This document shows positions 34,059-43,006 of a stretch of DNA of 64,000 nucleotides, in pieces; the first letter of the stretch is position 1; each line of letters starts with the position of its first letter. The stretch is taken from positions 2,790,001 through 2,854,000 of the forward strand of contig NZ_LT629781.1 of the NCBI RefSeq assembly GCF_900105685.1. Direction: 5' to 3'. Below the pieces are notes generated by a model. That model was not told the origin of the DNA. It did not search any database and saw only the letters and a program-made list of their open reading frames with translations. Both the position numbers and the translations under genes were made by a program. The DNA comes from Verrucomicrobium sp. GAS474 (GTDB lineage Bacteria; Verrucomicrobiota; Verrucomicrobiia; Methylacidiphilales; GAS474).

Positions 34059-34487
34059 ATGAAACGGCATTTCCTCTCTTTCCTGACCTCCTTCCTCTCC
34101 TCCCACCCCGGAGCGGTGGAACGGGATCCCGTGCCCCCGGCGCTCCTCGCCGCCATCCGCATTCGCGGAGGCGCGGCCACGCCCGAGCCCTCGGCCTGGT
34201 TCGCCACCTCGGTGCTCGCCCGCATCCGCCGGGAGGAGTCGGAGCAGGCCGAACGCCGGATGCGCCGCCAGCATTGGGCTCGCGTCCTGATCCCCTCCGG
34301 GTTGGTCGCGCTCTTCATTCTCCTCCTCGGCATCGGGGAGCATGCGAAGACGGTCTCGGAAGAGGATCAGGTCACCTTCGCCGCCCTCGACGCCATCGCG
34401 CAGGGAGGGAAGGGGACGGCCCAGGCCAATGTTGATGGGGCTTCCGTTCCGCTCGTCGTCGAAGGGGTTTCATGGTCCGCGCCCTGA
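34059..34487 (+). CDS. Putative anti-sigma factor, single-pass membrane protein
   Basis: A 142-residue protein with a basic cytosolic half of about 85 residues (many Arg, pattern RIRREESEQAERRMRRQHW), one helix near 87–105 (VLIPSGLVALFILLLGIG) and a ~40-residue external tail. No zinc-binding HxxxCxxC motif is present. The call rests on position directly after the ECF sigma gene and on topology, not on a recognised domain. Its end overlaps the next gene by 16 bases. Confidence 0.55.
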   Translation: MKRHFLSFLTSFLSSHPGAVERDPVPPALLAAIRIRGGAATPEPSAWFATSVLARIRREESEQAERRMRRQHWARVLIPSGLVALFILLLGIGEHAKTVSEEDQVTFAALDAIAQGGKGTAQANVDGASVPLVVEGVSWSAP

Positions 34488-35038
34488 TCGTCCTCCTTTC
34501 CCTCCTCTCGATCTACCCCCTCCTCGCGCAGGAACGGGTACAGGTCCAGGGCGGCGAGCTTCAGGAAGGAGGCCAGCCGCAGCAGCCTCCCGAAGTCCGG
34601 GAACGGATGGCCGAACTCCTCCTCCTGCCGAAGGACAAGCTCTGGAAGGAGCTCTCCAAGTGGCCGTCCTTCAAGAAGATGACCCTGGAAGAGCAGTCGG
34701 CCTTCCTGGGCCGGATGGCGGCGATGCGGAAGCAGACTGAGAAACGGGCCCTGGAGCATGCCGTGAAGATCGGCCTCGCCGTCCCCCCGGAGAAGCACGA
34801 CGCCTTCACCGACGACTACCTCCGGGAACGGCTCCGGCTCCACAAACGGTTCATCGCCGAGAAGAAAAAGGGGAAGAGCCCCGCGCCCGAGGCTTACGAC
34901 CGGGAACTCGACCGCCATCTCACGAAGAAATACGGTCCCGTCGTCGTCCCGAAAACCGACGCTAGCGGGCCTGCTCCGGAGCCGTCGGCACCGGTCCCGT
35001 CGGCTGCCCCGTCGAGTACCGCGCCAAAAACGCCGTGA
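34472..35038 (+). CDS. Secreted helical protein of the ECF operon
   Basis: A 188-residue exported protein: signal peptide MVRALIVLLSLLSIYPLLAQ, a Gln/Gly-rich linker, then ~120 residues of charged amphipathic helix (PPEVRERMAELLLLPKDKLW, MTLEEQSAFLGRMAAMRKQT) and a Pro/Ala/Ser-rich tail. The helical core recalls periplasmic DUF3106 or CpxP/Spy/ZraP-like proteins controlled by envelope stress, but I cannot assign a family. Its last 77 bases overlap the convergent hydrolase gene. Confidence 0.65.
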   Translation: MVRALIVLLSLLSIYPLLAQERVQVQGGELQEGGQPQQPPEVRERMAELLLLPKDKLWKELSKWPSFKKMTLEEQSAFLGRMAAMRKQTEKRALEHAVKIGLAVPPEKHDAFTDDYLRERLRLHKRFIAEKKKGKSPAPEAYDRELDRHLTKKYGPVVVPKTDASGPAPEPSAPVPSAAPSSTAPKTP

Positions 35039-35975
35039 TCCGTTCGCGGAATGCGGGGGCGAAGCGCCGCGTCTCGTGGGTCTCCCCCGGGATCAGGTAA
35101 AATTCCTTCGGTTCGGCCGCCGCCTCGTAGATCGCGTGGACTTCGGGCCGGGGCATCCGTTGATCGAGTTCGGCCGCCAGGATCAGGACCGGCGCGTGGA
35201 GATGCCGTACGGCGGCCAGGGAATCGACCTCGGAGGTTGCGAAGCCGAATTTCCGGTGAATCTGCCATTCGGTCAGGGGGACCAGGGGGAAATAGGGGAG
35301 GTGAAAGAAGATCCGGCCGTGATTCGCGATCGAATGGGGGAGGGTATCGAAGGGGGCGTCGGCGATCACCCCGGCGACGGAGAGACCCTGCAGGCCGGAG
35401 ACGGGATCGGATGCGGCCTTCTCGACCGCCGCCGCACCGCGAAGGGAGGTGACCGCCCCAAGGGAGGTCCCCCAGAAGATCACGCGGGTCGTTCCCGCCG
35501 CCCGCAGCGTCCGTGCCCAGGCGACGATATCGAGCGGCTCCCGGTAGCCGAGCGTCGTCAGGCCGGGGGCGCTCGCCCCATGGCCCCGGAGGTCGATCGC
35601 CAGGACGGGATACCCCTGCTGATGGGCGAGCAGGATATAATTCACCATGAATTCCTTGCCCGCGCCGAGCCCGTGGACGATCACCACCGTCGGCAGGTTG
35701 CGTCCCTGCGCCCGTTCGTCCGGGGCGATGAACCAACCGGCCAGCCGGACCCCGTCGGAGGCCGTCGCCTCCCGTTCCTCGTACCCGAGACCGGCCATCG
35801 CCGGGGTCCATCCCGAATGGGAGACCGGCGGAATCGTCATTGCGATATCGGCGAGAATCGCGGAAAGGCAGAAGAGGATGAAGCCGATCCCGGCGAGGGT
35901 CGCGAGGAGGAGGGCGGGGAGCAGGCGGCCCCGGCGGGAACGCTTTTCCTGGAAAATCGGGAAGAGGGAGGACAT
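34962..35975 (-). CDS. Membrane-anchored alpha/beta hydrolase
   Basis: A 337-residue protein with an N-terminal anchor helix (LLPALLLATLAGIGFILFCL, residues ~18–45) and an alpha/beta-hydrolase domain. The oxyanion region is VVIVHGLGAGKEF, AIDLRGHGAS follows, the nucleophile elbow is FWGTSLGAVTS (GxSxG with Ser), the acid lies in ILAAELDQRMP and the base His in IPGETHETRR. Substrate is unknown; fold and triad suggest an esterase or lipase-like enzyme facing the periplasm. Its Pro-rich C-terminus overlaps the secreted-protein gene on the other strand. Confidence 0.84.
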   Translation of the reverse strand: MSSLFPIFQEKRSRRGRLLPALLLATLAGIGFILFCLSAILADIAMTIPPVSHSGWTPAMAGLGYEEREATASDGVRLAGWFIAPDERAQGRNLPTVVIVHGLGAGKEFMVNYILLAHQQGYPVLAIDLRGHGASAPGLTTLGYREPLDIVAWARTLRAAGTTRVIFWGTSLGAVTSLRGAAAVEKAASDPVSGLQGLSVAGVIADAPFDTLPHSIANHGRIFFHLPYFPLVPLTEWQIHRKFGFATSEVDSLAAVRHLHAPVLILAAELDQRMPRPEVHAIYEAAAEPKEFYLIPGETHETRRFAPAFRERITAFLARYSTGQPTGPVPTAPEQAR

Positions 35976-36170
35976 CGTTCTTCCTTATATCTCAAAAAGA
36001 GGGGGAAAGCGCGATTTTCCCGTTTTCACCCCGTTTTTTTATGATTTACCCCGGTTTTCAGCCCTTTTTAGGCGGTTTTTTTAGCTACAGGAAAGGGTTG
36101 ACCTTTGCCCCCGCCCCCCCCTAACGTGAACCCGAACAGCCCGCAGCAGCCTCAAACAAGGATACGTTTA

Positions 36171-36644
36171 ATGGACTTGAAGGAAATCAAAGCCGTCATC
36201 GATTTGATGACGAAAAACAGCCTCCTCGAATTTGAACTCGAAAAGCAGGATTTCAAAATTCGGATCAAAAAGGGGGAAATTCACGAGATTTCGACCTATA
36301 ACGCCCCCGTCGGCGCCGTTTTTGCCCAACCTCAGGCCGCTCCCGCCATTGCGGCTCCCGTAGCCGCCCCGGCCCCGGCGGCTCCCGCCGCCCCCGCGGC
36401 CGATGCCAAGGAGATCGTCTCCCCGATGGTCGGCACCTTCTACCACTCTCCCTCGCCCGATTCGGCTCCCTACGTCACCGTCGGACAGGAAGTCACCGAA
36501 GATACCGTGGTTTGCATCATCGAAGCCATGAAAGTCATGAATGAGATCAAGGCGGAGATCCGTGGCACGATCACCGAAGTCCTCGCCGAAAACGGCAAGC
36601 CGGTCGACTTCAACAAGCCTCTCTTCGCGGTCCGGGCGAAGTAA
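36171..36644 (+). CDS. accB: Biotin carboxyl carrier protein of acetyl-CoA carboxylase
   Basis: Carries biotin between the carboxylase and carboxyltransferase of fatty-acid synthesis. The start at ATG 36171 ([13 protein letters not shown]) matches the family N-terminus and follows an AAGGA box; a frame from 36105 adds an unlikely Pro-rich leader. The 157 residues comprise an N-terminal helix, an Ala/Pro linker (~60–80), and the biotinyl domain with [15 protein letters not shown]. accC follows 65 bases later. accA and accD are elsewhere. Confidence 0.96.
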   Translation: MDLKEIKAVIDLMTKNSLLEFELEKQDFKIRIKKGEIHEISTYNAPVGAVFAQPQAAPAIAAPVAAPAPAAPAAPAADAKEIVSPMVGTFYHSPSPDSAPYVTVGQEVTEDTVVCIIEAMKVMNEIKAEIRGTITEVLAENGKPVDFNKPLFAVRAK

Positions 36645-36709
36645 GCGTTCCCCACGCTTCCTCGCCGCCTTTTGCGCCATCGGTCTTGGGTTTTGATCCG
36701 CCTTCCCAA

Positions 36710-38080
36710 ATGTTTAACAAGATTCTCATTGCGAACCGGGGGGAAATCGCCCTCCGGATCATCCGTGCCTGCCGCGACCTCGGGGTCAAGACCCTCGCGG
36801 TCTATTCCGAGGCCGACAAGAACTCCCCCCACGTCCGCCTGGCCGACGAGGCCATCTGCATCGGCAAGGCCGCCAGCAACGAGAGCTACCTGAAGATCGA
36901 GCGGATCATCGGGGCCGCCGAGATCGGCGACGTCGACGCTATCCATCCCGGCTACGGCTTCCTCGCCGAGAACGCCCACTTCGCCGAGGTCTGCGAGAGC
37001 TGCAACATCAAGTTCATCGGGCCGAAGCCCTCCGCCATCCGTTCGATGGGGGACAAGGCCGTCGCCCGCGAGACGGCCCGCAAGGCCGGCGTCCCGATCA
37101 CCCCCGGCAGCGACGGCCTCGTCGACACCGAGCAGGAGGCCCTCAAGGTCGCCAAGAAGATCGGCTACCCGGTCATGATCAAGGCCGTCGCCGGCGGCGG
37201 CGGACGCGGCATGCGCCGGGCCCACAACGACGTCAGCCTCATCCAGGGCTTCCACGCCGCGAAGATGGAGGCCGAGAAGGCCTTCGGCAACGGCGGCCTC
37301 TACGTCGAGAAGCTGATCGAGCAGCCCCACCACATCGAATTCCAGGTCCTGGCCGACCGCTTCGGCAAGGTCATCCACCTCGGCGAGCGCGATTGCTCCA
37401 TCCAGCGCCGCAACCAGAAGCTGATCGAGGAGGCCCCCTCCGCCATCGTCAACGCCGACCTCCGCAAGAAGATGGGCAAGGCGAGCGTGAAGCTGGCCGA
37501 GGCCGTCCAGTACGAGAACGCCGGGACGATCGAATACCTCGTCGACCACGCCGGGAACTTCTACTTCATGGAGATGAACACCCGGATCCAGGTCGAGCAT
37601 CCGGTGACCGAGGAGGTCTACGGCATCGACCTCGTCCGGAAGCAGATCGAGATCGCCGCCGGTCTCCCCCTCGGCAAGGAATACGACGACGTGAAGCCCC
37701 TCCGCCACGCCATCGAGATCCGGATCAACGCCGAGGACCCCTACGACAACTTCCGCCCCTCTCCGGGCAAGATCGAGTCGATGTTCGCCCCCGGCGGCAT
37801 CGGCGTCCGCCTCGATACCCACGCCTACGCCGGGTATGTGATCCCGCCCTATTACGACTCGATGATCGGCAAGCTGATCGTCACCGGCCCCGACCGGAAG
37901 ACGGCGATCGACCGCGCCCTCCGCGCCCTCGGCGAGTTCTCGATCCGCGGGGTGAAGACGACGATCCCCCTGGCTTCCGAAATCCTCCGGCACGGCGACT
38001 TCCAGAAGGGCGATTACTCGACCCACTTCATCGAGAGCCATTTCTCCGCCGGCGTTGGCGGCGCGGCGAAGAAGGAGTAG
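36710..38080 (+). CDS. accC: Biotin carboxylase subunit of acetyl-CoA carboxylase
   Basis: ATP-dependent carboxylation of biotin on AccB. The 456-residue product starts at ATG 36710 ([18 protein letters not shown]). It shows [15 protein letters not shown], the ATP-grasp glycine loop [35 protein letters not shown] and [14 protein letters not shown] with the catalytic Arg and Glu residues. Length matches the stand-alone bacterial subunit (~449). It forms an operon with accB and probably with thiE 14 bases downstream. Confidence 0.97.
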   Translation: MFNKILIANRGEIALRIIRACRDLGVKTLAVYSEADKNSPHVRLADEAICIGKAASNESYLKIERIIGAAEIGDVDAIHPGYGFLAENAHFAEVCESCNIKFIGPKPSAIRSMGDKAVARETARKAGVPITPGSDGLVDTEQEALKVAKKIGYPVMIKAVAGGGGRGMRRAHNDVSLIQGFHAAKMEAEKAFGNGGLYVEKLIEQPHHIEFQVLADRFGKVIHLGERDCSIQRRNQKLIEEAPSAIVNADLRKKMGKASVKLAEAVQYENAGTIEYLVDHAGNFYFMEMNTRIQVEHPVTEEVYGIDLVRKQIEIAAGLPLGKEYDDVKPLRHAIEIRINAEDPYDNFRPSPGKIESMFAPGGIGVRLDTHAYAGYVIPPYYDSMIGKLIVTGPDRKTAIDRALRALGEFSIRGVKTTIPLASEILRHGDFQKGDYSTHFIESHFSAGVGGAAKKE

Positions 38081-38094
38081 GGTTTCAGACAGCC

Positions 38095-38769
38095 ATGTCT
38101 GACCTCCTCCTGCAGCGGCGCATCCGCCTCCAGAAAGCCCGCCTTTACGGCATTCTCGACCTCGGCTACCTCTCCCCGGATCGACTGGTCCCGGTCGGGG
38201 AGGCGATGATCCGGGGCGGCGTCGATCTCATCCAGCTCCGCGCCAAGGGCCGGAGCCACGAGGAAATCACCGCCTGGGCCCGGCTCCTCCGCCCGATTTT
38301 CCAGGGGACCGACACCCTCTTCATCGTCAACGACGACCCCGAGGCGGCCCGCGACGCCGAGGTCGACGGCGTCCACATCGGCCAGGACGACGGCCTTGTC
38401 CCCGAGATCCGCGCCCGGATCCTGCCCGATCAGATCGTCGGCAAATCGAGCCATAGCGTCGAGCAGGCCGTCGCCGCCGCAGGGGAGGGGGCCGATTACA
38501 TCGGCGTCGGCCCGCTCTTCGCGACGCCGACGAAGCCCGATTACGTTCCCGTCGGCCTCGGCCTGATCGGCGAGGTCGCGGCCCGGGTGGCGATCCCCCG
38601 CTTTTGCATCGGCGGGATCAAGCGGGAGAACCTCGACGAGGTCCTCGCCGCCGGGGCCGACCGGGTCGTCGTCGTCTCGGGCATCCTGCAGGCCGGGGCG
38701 GACGCCGACATCGAGGCCTATTGCCGCGACCTCAAGTCCCGCGTCGGGATGAAGGGCCTCCTCGCCTGA
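38095..38769 (+). CDS. thiE: Thiamine-phosphate synthase
   Basis: Joins HMP-pyrophosphate and thiazole phosphate to thiamine phosphate. The 224-residue TIM-barrel product starts at ATG 38095. Motifs: LIQLRAKG, FIVNDDPEAARDAEVDGVHI with GQDD, GKSSHSVEQAVAAA, DYIGVGPLFATPTKPDY and RFCIGGI, covering both phosphate and pyrophosphate sites. The frame running in from 37393 is an accC shadow. No other thi genes are adjacent, and no thiamine riboswitch was seen. Confidence 0.94.
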   Translation: MSDLLLQRRIRLQKARLYGILDLGYLSPDRLVPVGEAMIRGGVDLIQLRAKGRSHEEITAWARLLRPIFQGTDTLFIVNDDPEAARDAEVDGVHIGQDDGLVPEIRARILPDQIVGKSSHSVEQAVAAAGEGADYIGVGPLFATPTKPDYVPVGLGLIGEVAARVAIPRFCIGGIKRENLDEVLAAGADRVVVVSGILQAGADADIEAYCRDLKSRVGMKGLLA

Positions 38770-38776
38770 GCTGAGC

Positions 38777-39142
38777 ATGGAAACGAACGACTCCCCCGCC
38801 GCCGATCCGATCTTCGCCCTTTCGGGAACGATCCTGAAGGCGACCGAAACGAAGGATTACGCGCTATGGTGCTCGGTGGTGAACGAGCACGTGAAAGCGG
38901 CGATCCCGCAGGCCCACTTCGAGACCGTCTCGGAAAGCCTGGGCTCCTATCTCCGCTCCTCCGAAGCGGGATGCACCTACATGGGACCGCTGCGCCACGA
39001 GGGCCACGACGTCCACTTCTGGAAGATCAGTGCCCCCGGCACCCGCTCCGATCTCCTCTTCCGGATGGCCGTGAAGGATGGATTGGTCTCGGGCGTCCTC
39101 TTTTCCTCCCCGTTCTCAGGAGCGGCGGAGAAGAAGAAGTAG
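38777..39142 (+). CDS. Small protein of unknown function
   Basis: A 121-residue soluble protein beginning METNDSPAADPIFALSGTIL seven bases after thiE. It looks like a compact alpha+beta domain: an N-terminal helix with ATETKDYALWCSVVNEHVK and later strands (DVHFWKISAPG, DLLFRMAVKDGLV). The pattern of a helix followed by beta strands resembles cystatin or NTF2-like small domains, but I do not recognise a family. A Lys-rich tail ends it. Codon use fits its neighbours. Confidence 0.6.
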   Translation: METNDSPAADPIFALSGTILKATETKDYALWCSVVNEHVKAAIPQAHFETVSESLGSYLRSSEAGCTYMGPLRHEGHDVHFWKISAPGTRSDLLFRMAVKDGLVSGVLFSSPFSGAAEKKK

Positions 39143-39455
39143 CGAAGCGCTCCTCTCCCGATAGGAATCAGGGCGCATGGGTGCCGTCTACCCCTTCAAT
39201 ACGTACCCTCGGGCGTACCGTAAGCATCCGATTTTAATCCAGTGAGAAGACGAGGCGCAGGGGGAAACGCGCCCGCCTAGTTCAGGCCCTCAGAACAGGA
39301 GGTCACGGAGGGGCAAGCCCCTCTGTGGCTATAAAACGGATTACATCCAGCTGTACAAGGTGGAATGCGCCAGCCCCGAAGGGCATTCCGAGAAGACGAC
39401 GCTAAGGCCGCGCTTTTCCCGGCCCAAGCCCTCCAAACCAAAGCGGCCGTCCCCT
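39143..39455. other. Gap between convergent genes, mostly repeat
   Basis: This 313-base stretch separates the small unknown gene from the convergent PfkB kinase gene. Its right half holds repeat copy 2. The left half has no ORF, RNA gene or clear hairpin I could identify. Confidence 0.55.
39306..39390. repeat. Paired-hairpin intergenic repeat, copy 2
   Basis: CGGAGGGG, loop CAAG, CCCCTCTG (flanking bases extend the stem), then 20 bases, TCCAGCTGTAC (39346–39356), then a hairpin GGAATGC...GCATTCC enclosing GCCC-CGAA-GGGC. Same order and same core as copy 1 at 8078–8166. Loop bases and spacers differ while stems are kept, which suggests selection on structure. Confidence 0.65.
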
Positions 39456-40358
39456 TTAAGCCAACCCCGCCGCTTCCTTGAACTCCACCGCGCGAGCCTC
39501 AATCTCCGCCTTGGTCAACTTTTCCAGGCGGCGAAGGCTGAACGCCTCGACATTGAACGAGGCGACAAGGGTTGCGTGGACGAGGGCTTCCTTCAGCGTG
39601 GCGAAGGAGGCATCCCCCTTGCTGGCGCAATAGCCGACGAGGGCGCCGACGAAGCAATCCCCGGCCCCGGTCGGGTCGAAGACGGTGTCGAGGGGGAAGG
39701 CGGGGAGGACGAAGAGCTTTTCCTTGGAGAAGAGGATCGCGCCGTGCTCGCCCTTCTTCACGATGACGAACTTGGGACCCCAGGTGAGGAGCTTCTTGCC
39801 CGCCTGGATCGCGGTCCCTTCCTCGGTGAGGGCCTTCGCCTCGCTGTCGTTCAGGACGAGGAGGTCGATCCGCTTCAGGAGGGCGAGGAGGTCGGGGCGG
39901 GCGATCTCGATCCAGAGGTCCATCGTATCGGCGACGACGAATTTCGGCTTCTCGATCTGGTCGAGGACCTGGGATTGGAGGGCGGGGGCGATGTTCGCCA
40001 GGAGGACGAAGTCGGTGCTCTTGTAGGAGGCGGGGATCTTCGGGGAGAAGTGCTCGAAGACGTTCAGGGCGAGGGAGAGGGTCTTCCGGTTGTTCATGTC
40101 GGCCTCGTATTGGCCGGTCCAGCGGAAGGTCTCGCCGTCGGCGACTTCGAGCCCCTCGAGGTCGATCTTCTTCGCCTCGTAGAGGGCGCGGTGCTGGGGG
40201 GGGAAGTCGTTCCCGACGACGCCGACGAGGCGGACGGGGGCGTAGAAGCTAGCCGAGACGGCCGCATAGCTGGCCGAGCCGCCGAGGAGCTCGGGATGGT
40301 CTTCGGTCTGGGTTTTGATGTGGTCGATACCGACGGAACCAACGACGAGTACGGGCAT
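39456..40358 (-). CDS. PfkB/ribokinase-family sugar or nucleoside kinase
   Basis: A 300-residue carbohydrate kinase. The N-terminus MPVLVVGSVGIDHIKT is family-like, GGSASYAAVSAS follows the substrate site, and the C-terminal signature DPTGAGDCFVGALVGY contains the anion hole and catalytic Asp. The substrate cannot be told; similar proteins are often labelled sugar or adenosine kinase. It ends convergently with the small unknown gene and starts 55 bases downstream of the regulator gene on the same strand. Confidence 0.88.
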   Translation of the reverse strand: MPVLVVGSVGIDHIKTQTEDHPELLGGSASYAAVSASFYAPVRLVGVVGNDFPPQHRALYEAKKIDLEGLEVADGETFRWTGQYEADMNNRKTLSLALNVFEHFSPKIPASYKSTDFVLLANIAPALQSQVLDQIEKPKFVVADTMDLWIEIARPDLLALLKRIDLLVLNDSEAKALTEEGTAIQAGKKLLTWGPKFVIVKKGEHGAILFSKEKLFVLPAFPLDTVFDPTGAGDCFVGALVGYCASKGDASFATLKEALVHATLVASFNVEAFSLRRLEKLTKAEIEARAVEFKEAAGLA

Positions 40359-40413
40359 GGCTAGGGGGAGTGGGGGGATTCGGACAGGGGGTGGGACGCT
40401 TTTCTCCGGCCGA

Positions 40414-41061
40414 TTACTCGGTGGGGAAAAGGGAGAAGGTGCACTTGTAGAGGCCGGAAATCCGCTCTTCGTTGCGGATCACGCGGGTCTCCAAGACGGC
40501 CTCGAAGAGGCGTTCTTCCATCTCCTTGATGATCGGATGATGATCGAGGAGGGGGAGGAGAGGGGAGTGGAACTCGATCACCTGATGGCGGCGGGCCTCG
40601 GTGTCGAAGTAATATTCGGCCATGTAGCCTTCGGCCTCGCGGAGGGCTGCGAAGGCGCGGGTCTTTTCCTCGAGGGAGGTGCCGACCATCTTCGCCCGCA
40701 TGCTTTCCGTCTGCGTCTGATAGATCTGGTAGAGGATCTTCTCGGGGGCGGCGGGACCGTAGACCTCACCGATGCTCTCGAGGAGGCGGCAGGTGAGATT
40801 GGTGAACTCGTTCGGGAAGAAGTCCTGGGCGCGGGGGGTGAGGCGGTAGGCCTTCTCGGGCCGTCCCATACCCTTCGGACGGCGCCACGTGTCGAGGTAG
40901 CCGTCCTTTTCGAGGGAGATGCAGTGCTGCTTCACCCCCATGTAGGAGAGGTTCACCCGTTTGCAGAGCTCGGCGACCGAGAGGCCTTGGCTGCGCTTGA
41001 TCTCGGCCAGAATCTGGTATTTCTGGCTTTTCACGACCTTTTGCAGCAAATCACTGTTCAT
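40414..41061 (-). CDS. Winged-helix transcriptional regulator (ArsR/SufR-like)
   Basis: A 215-residue DNA-binding protein. Residues ~10–75 form a winged helix: ILAEIKRSQGLSVAELCKRV, then LSYMGVKQHCISLEKDGYLD and the wing RRPKGMGRPEKAYRLT. This matches the predicted-regulator group that includes SufR. The C-terminal ~130 residues lack the spaced cysteines used by SufR to bind an iron-sulfur cluster, apart from one Cys near the end, so ligand and targets are unknown. Divergent from serA across 252 bases. Confidence 0.78.
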   Translation of the reverse strand: MNSDLLQKVVKSQKYQILAEIKRSQGLSVAELCKRVNLSYMGVKQHCISLEKDGYLDTWRRPKGMGRPEKAYRLTPRAQDFFPNEFTNLTCRLLESIGEVYGPAAPEKILYQIYQTQTESMRAKMVGTSLEEKTRAFAALREAEGYMAEYYFDTEARRHQVIEFHSPLLPLLDHHPIIKEMEERLFEAVLETRVIRNEERISGLYKCTFSLFPTE

Positions 41062-41190
41062 ACTCTTTTTGGACGGAAACGGATGAGTGTAATTAAGAAA
41101 AAAAATTGTAAAAACCGCCCCCGCATTCCGTGGTGAAACGGAAGCGCCGAGGTTTTTACTTTTTTAGGTTGATGCTTTCAAATTGCAACG

Positions 41191-41210
41191 AAAAAGAGAT
41201 CGGTCTTTTT
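41191..41210. promoter_or_regulatory. Inverted repeat abutting the serA promoter
   Basis: AAAAAGA-GATCGG-TCTTTTT, a perfect 7-bp dyad with a 6-base centre. It overlaps the candidate serA -35 by two bases and lies between the divergent regulator and serA genes, so it could be an operator for the winged-helix protein. Low GC makes chance occurrence possible. Confidence 0.4.
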
Positions 41211-41237
41211 GCAGGAAACTTTACACGTATTTAAATA
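41209..41237 (+). promoter_or_regulatory. Candidate sigma-70 promoter of serA
   Basis: TTGCAG, 17 bases, TAAATA, in a locally AT-rich stretch. The start codon is 77 bases further on. Confidence 0.45.
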
Positions 41238-41313
41238 TAAAAATCAGAAGCGGGGCGAATCGTGATTCGGTTGTTGCCGAGACGGGGACGAATATCTACT
41301 TTCGACCCCCTCT

Positions 41314-42912
41314 ATGAGTGATCTGTTCCGCGTTCTCGTCGCCGATTCGATTTCGACCAAGGGTATCGAGCTCCTTTCCAGCAATTCCCTCTTCAAGGTC
41401 GACGTGAAAACGGGGCTGAAGGAGGACGAACTCCTCCAGATCGTCGCCGAATACGACGCGATCCTGGTCCGCAGCCAGACGAAGATCTCCAAGAAGGTCA
41501 TCGCCGCCGCGACGAAGCTGAAGATCGTCGGCCGCGCCGGGGTCGGTGTCGACAACGTCGACGTCGCCGCCGCGACCGAACGGGGCGTCATCGTCATGAA
41601 CACCCCGGGCGGGAACACGATCTCGACGGCGGAACACTCGTTCTCCCTGATGCTCTCGCTGGCTCGCCAGATTCCGCAGGCCCACGCCTCGATGGTTGCG
41701 GGACGGTGGGACCGGAAGACGTTCGAGGGGACTGAGGTTTGCGGTAAGACCCTCGGCATCATCGGGATGGGGCGGATCGGGGGCGAGTTCGCCCGCCGCG
41801 CGATCGCTTTCGGGATGCGGGTGGTCTGCTTTGATCCCTATCTCTCCGCCGCCCGGGCGAAGAGCCTCCAGGTCGAGCTCGTCGACCAGCTCGACCCGCT
41901 CTTCGACGTCGCCGACTTCATCACGATCCACACCCCGCTGACCCCCGAGACGCAGGGACTGATCAACAAGGAGCGCCTGGCGAAGTGCAAGAAGGGCGTC
42001 CGCATCATCAATTGCGCCCGCGGCGGCCTCATCAACGAGGCCGACCTCTACGAGGCGCTGAAGTCGGGCCACGTCGCCGGGGCCGCCCTCGACGTCTACG
42101 AGCAGGAACCCCCGCCCGCCGACTTCCCCCTCCGCAGCCTCCCGAACGTCGTCCTCACGCCCCACCTCGCCGCCTCGACGACCGAGGCGCAGGAGAACGT
42201 CGGCATCGAGGTCGCCGAGATCCTCCGCGACGCCCTCGTCGACGGCGCGATCCGCAACGCGGTGAACATGCCGAACGTCGACGGACGGACGGCGGCCCTC
42301 CTGAAGCCCTACCTCGACCTCGGGACGAAGCTCGGCCTCCTCGTCAGCCAGCTCGCCCCGAGCCGCCTCGACAGCCTCCGCATCAATTACAGCGGCAAGG
42401 TCCGCGAGTTCGACACCACGCCGGTGACCCGCGCCGTCCTGAAGGGGATCCTCCGCAAGTCGTCGGGGAGCGACGTCAACGAGGTCAACGCGCCGATGCT
42501 GGCGAAGAACCTCGGCATCGAGATCGTCGAGACGAAGCTCTCCCAGCCGGGCGACTTCACCGACCTGATCACCGTCGAGGCCCTCTCGGGCGAGACGAAG
42601 CTCGAGATCGCGGCGACCTTCTACGGGAACAAGGCCCGGATCGTCTCCCTCGGCGGCTACTCGCTCGAATTCATCCCCTCCGGCCTCCTCTTCCTCATGG
42701 AGAACATCGACCGCCCCGGCATCGTCGGCTGGATCGGGACGATCCTCGGCAAGCACAAGGTCAACATCGGCAACATGGCCCTGGCCCGCGCCGACAAGGG
42801 CGACCGGGCGCTGAGCATCCTCAGCCTCGACAGCTTCCCCTCGGCCGAGGCGTTGAAGGAAATCGAGGCGGATAAGGACATCGTCCGCGTCCAGCTGGTG
42901 GATCTAGGCTAA
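41314..42912 (+). CDS. serA: D-3-phosphoglycerate dehydrogenase (long form)
   Basis: First step of serine synthesis from 3-phosphoglycerate. The 532-residue product is the long form with substrate, NAD, ASB and C-terminal ACT domains. The NAD loop is GIIGMGRIGGEFARR. Catalytic residues appear in NCARGGLINEADL (Arg), YEQEPPP (Glu) and TPHLAASTTEAQ (His). The last ~80 residues (from LLFLMENIDRPGIVGWIGT) are the ACT domain, which binds serine in some homologues. It has a candidate promoter upstream and a strong terminator downstream. Confidence 0.97.
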   Translation: MSDLFRVLVADSISTKGIELLSSNSLFKVDVKTGLKEDELLQIVAEYDAILVRSQTKISKKVIAAATKLKIVGRAGVGVDNVDVAAATERGVIVMNTPGGNTISTAEHSFSLMLSLARQIPQAHASMVAGRWDRKTFEGTEVCGKTLGIIGMGRIGGEFARRAIAFGMRVVCFDPYLSAARAKSLQVELVDQLDPLFDVADFITIHTPLTPETQGLINKERLAKCKKGVRIINCARGGLINEADLYEALKSGHVAGAALDVYEQEPPPADFPLRSLPNVVLTPHLAASTTEAQENVGIEVAEILRDALVDGAIRNAVNMPNVDGRTAALLKPYLDLGTKLGLLVSQLAPSRLDSLRINYSGKVREFDTTPVTRAVLKGILRKSSGSDVNEVNAPMLAKNLGIEIVETKLSQPGDFTDLITVEALSGETKLEIAATFYGNKARIVSLGGYSLEFIPSGLLFLMENIDRPGIVGWIGTILGKHKVNIGNMALARADKGDRALSILSLDSFPSAEALKEIEADKDIVRVQLVDLG

Positions 42913-42947
42913 GCCCCGGCCTGGGCTTAGGCTTAAGACCGTCCCTG

Positions 42948-42986
42948 GGGGATGACTTGGGAACGCCCTTGTCATCCCCTTTTTTT
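42948..42986 (+). terminator. Rho-independent terminator after serA
   Basis: GGGGATGAC and GTCATCCCC form a 9-bp stem around a 14-base loop, followed by TTTTTTT. A second inverted repeat TAAGCCC...GGGCTTA at 42909–42928 lies just after the stop codon but lacks a T-tract. Confidence 0.82.
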
Positions 42987-43006
42987 GGGTCAATGATCGA
43001 AATTCG

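Noticed and set aside
38095-38769. Search for a thiamine riboswitch before accB or thiE
   Set aside because: The gap before thiE is 14 bases, and the accB leader shows no TPP-type conserved core.
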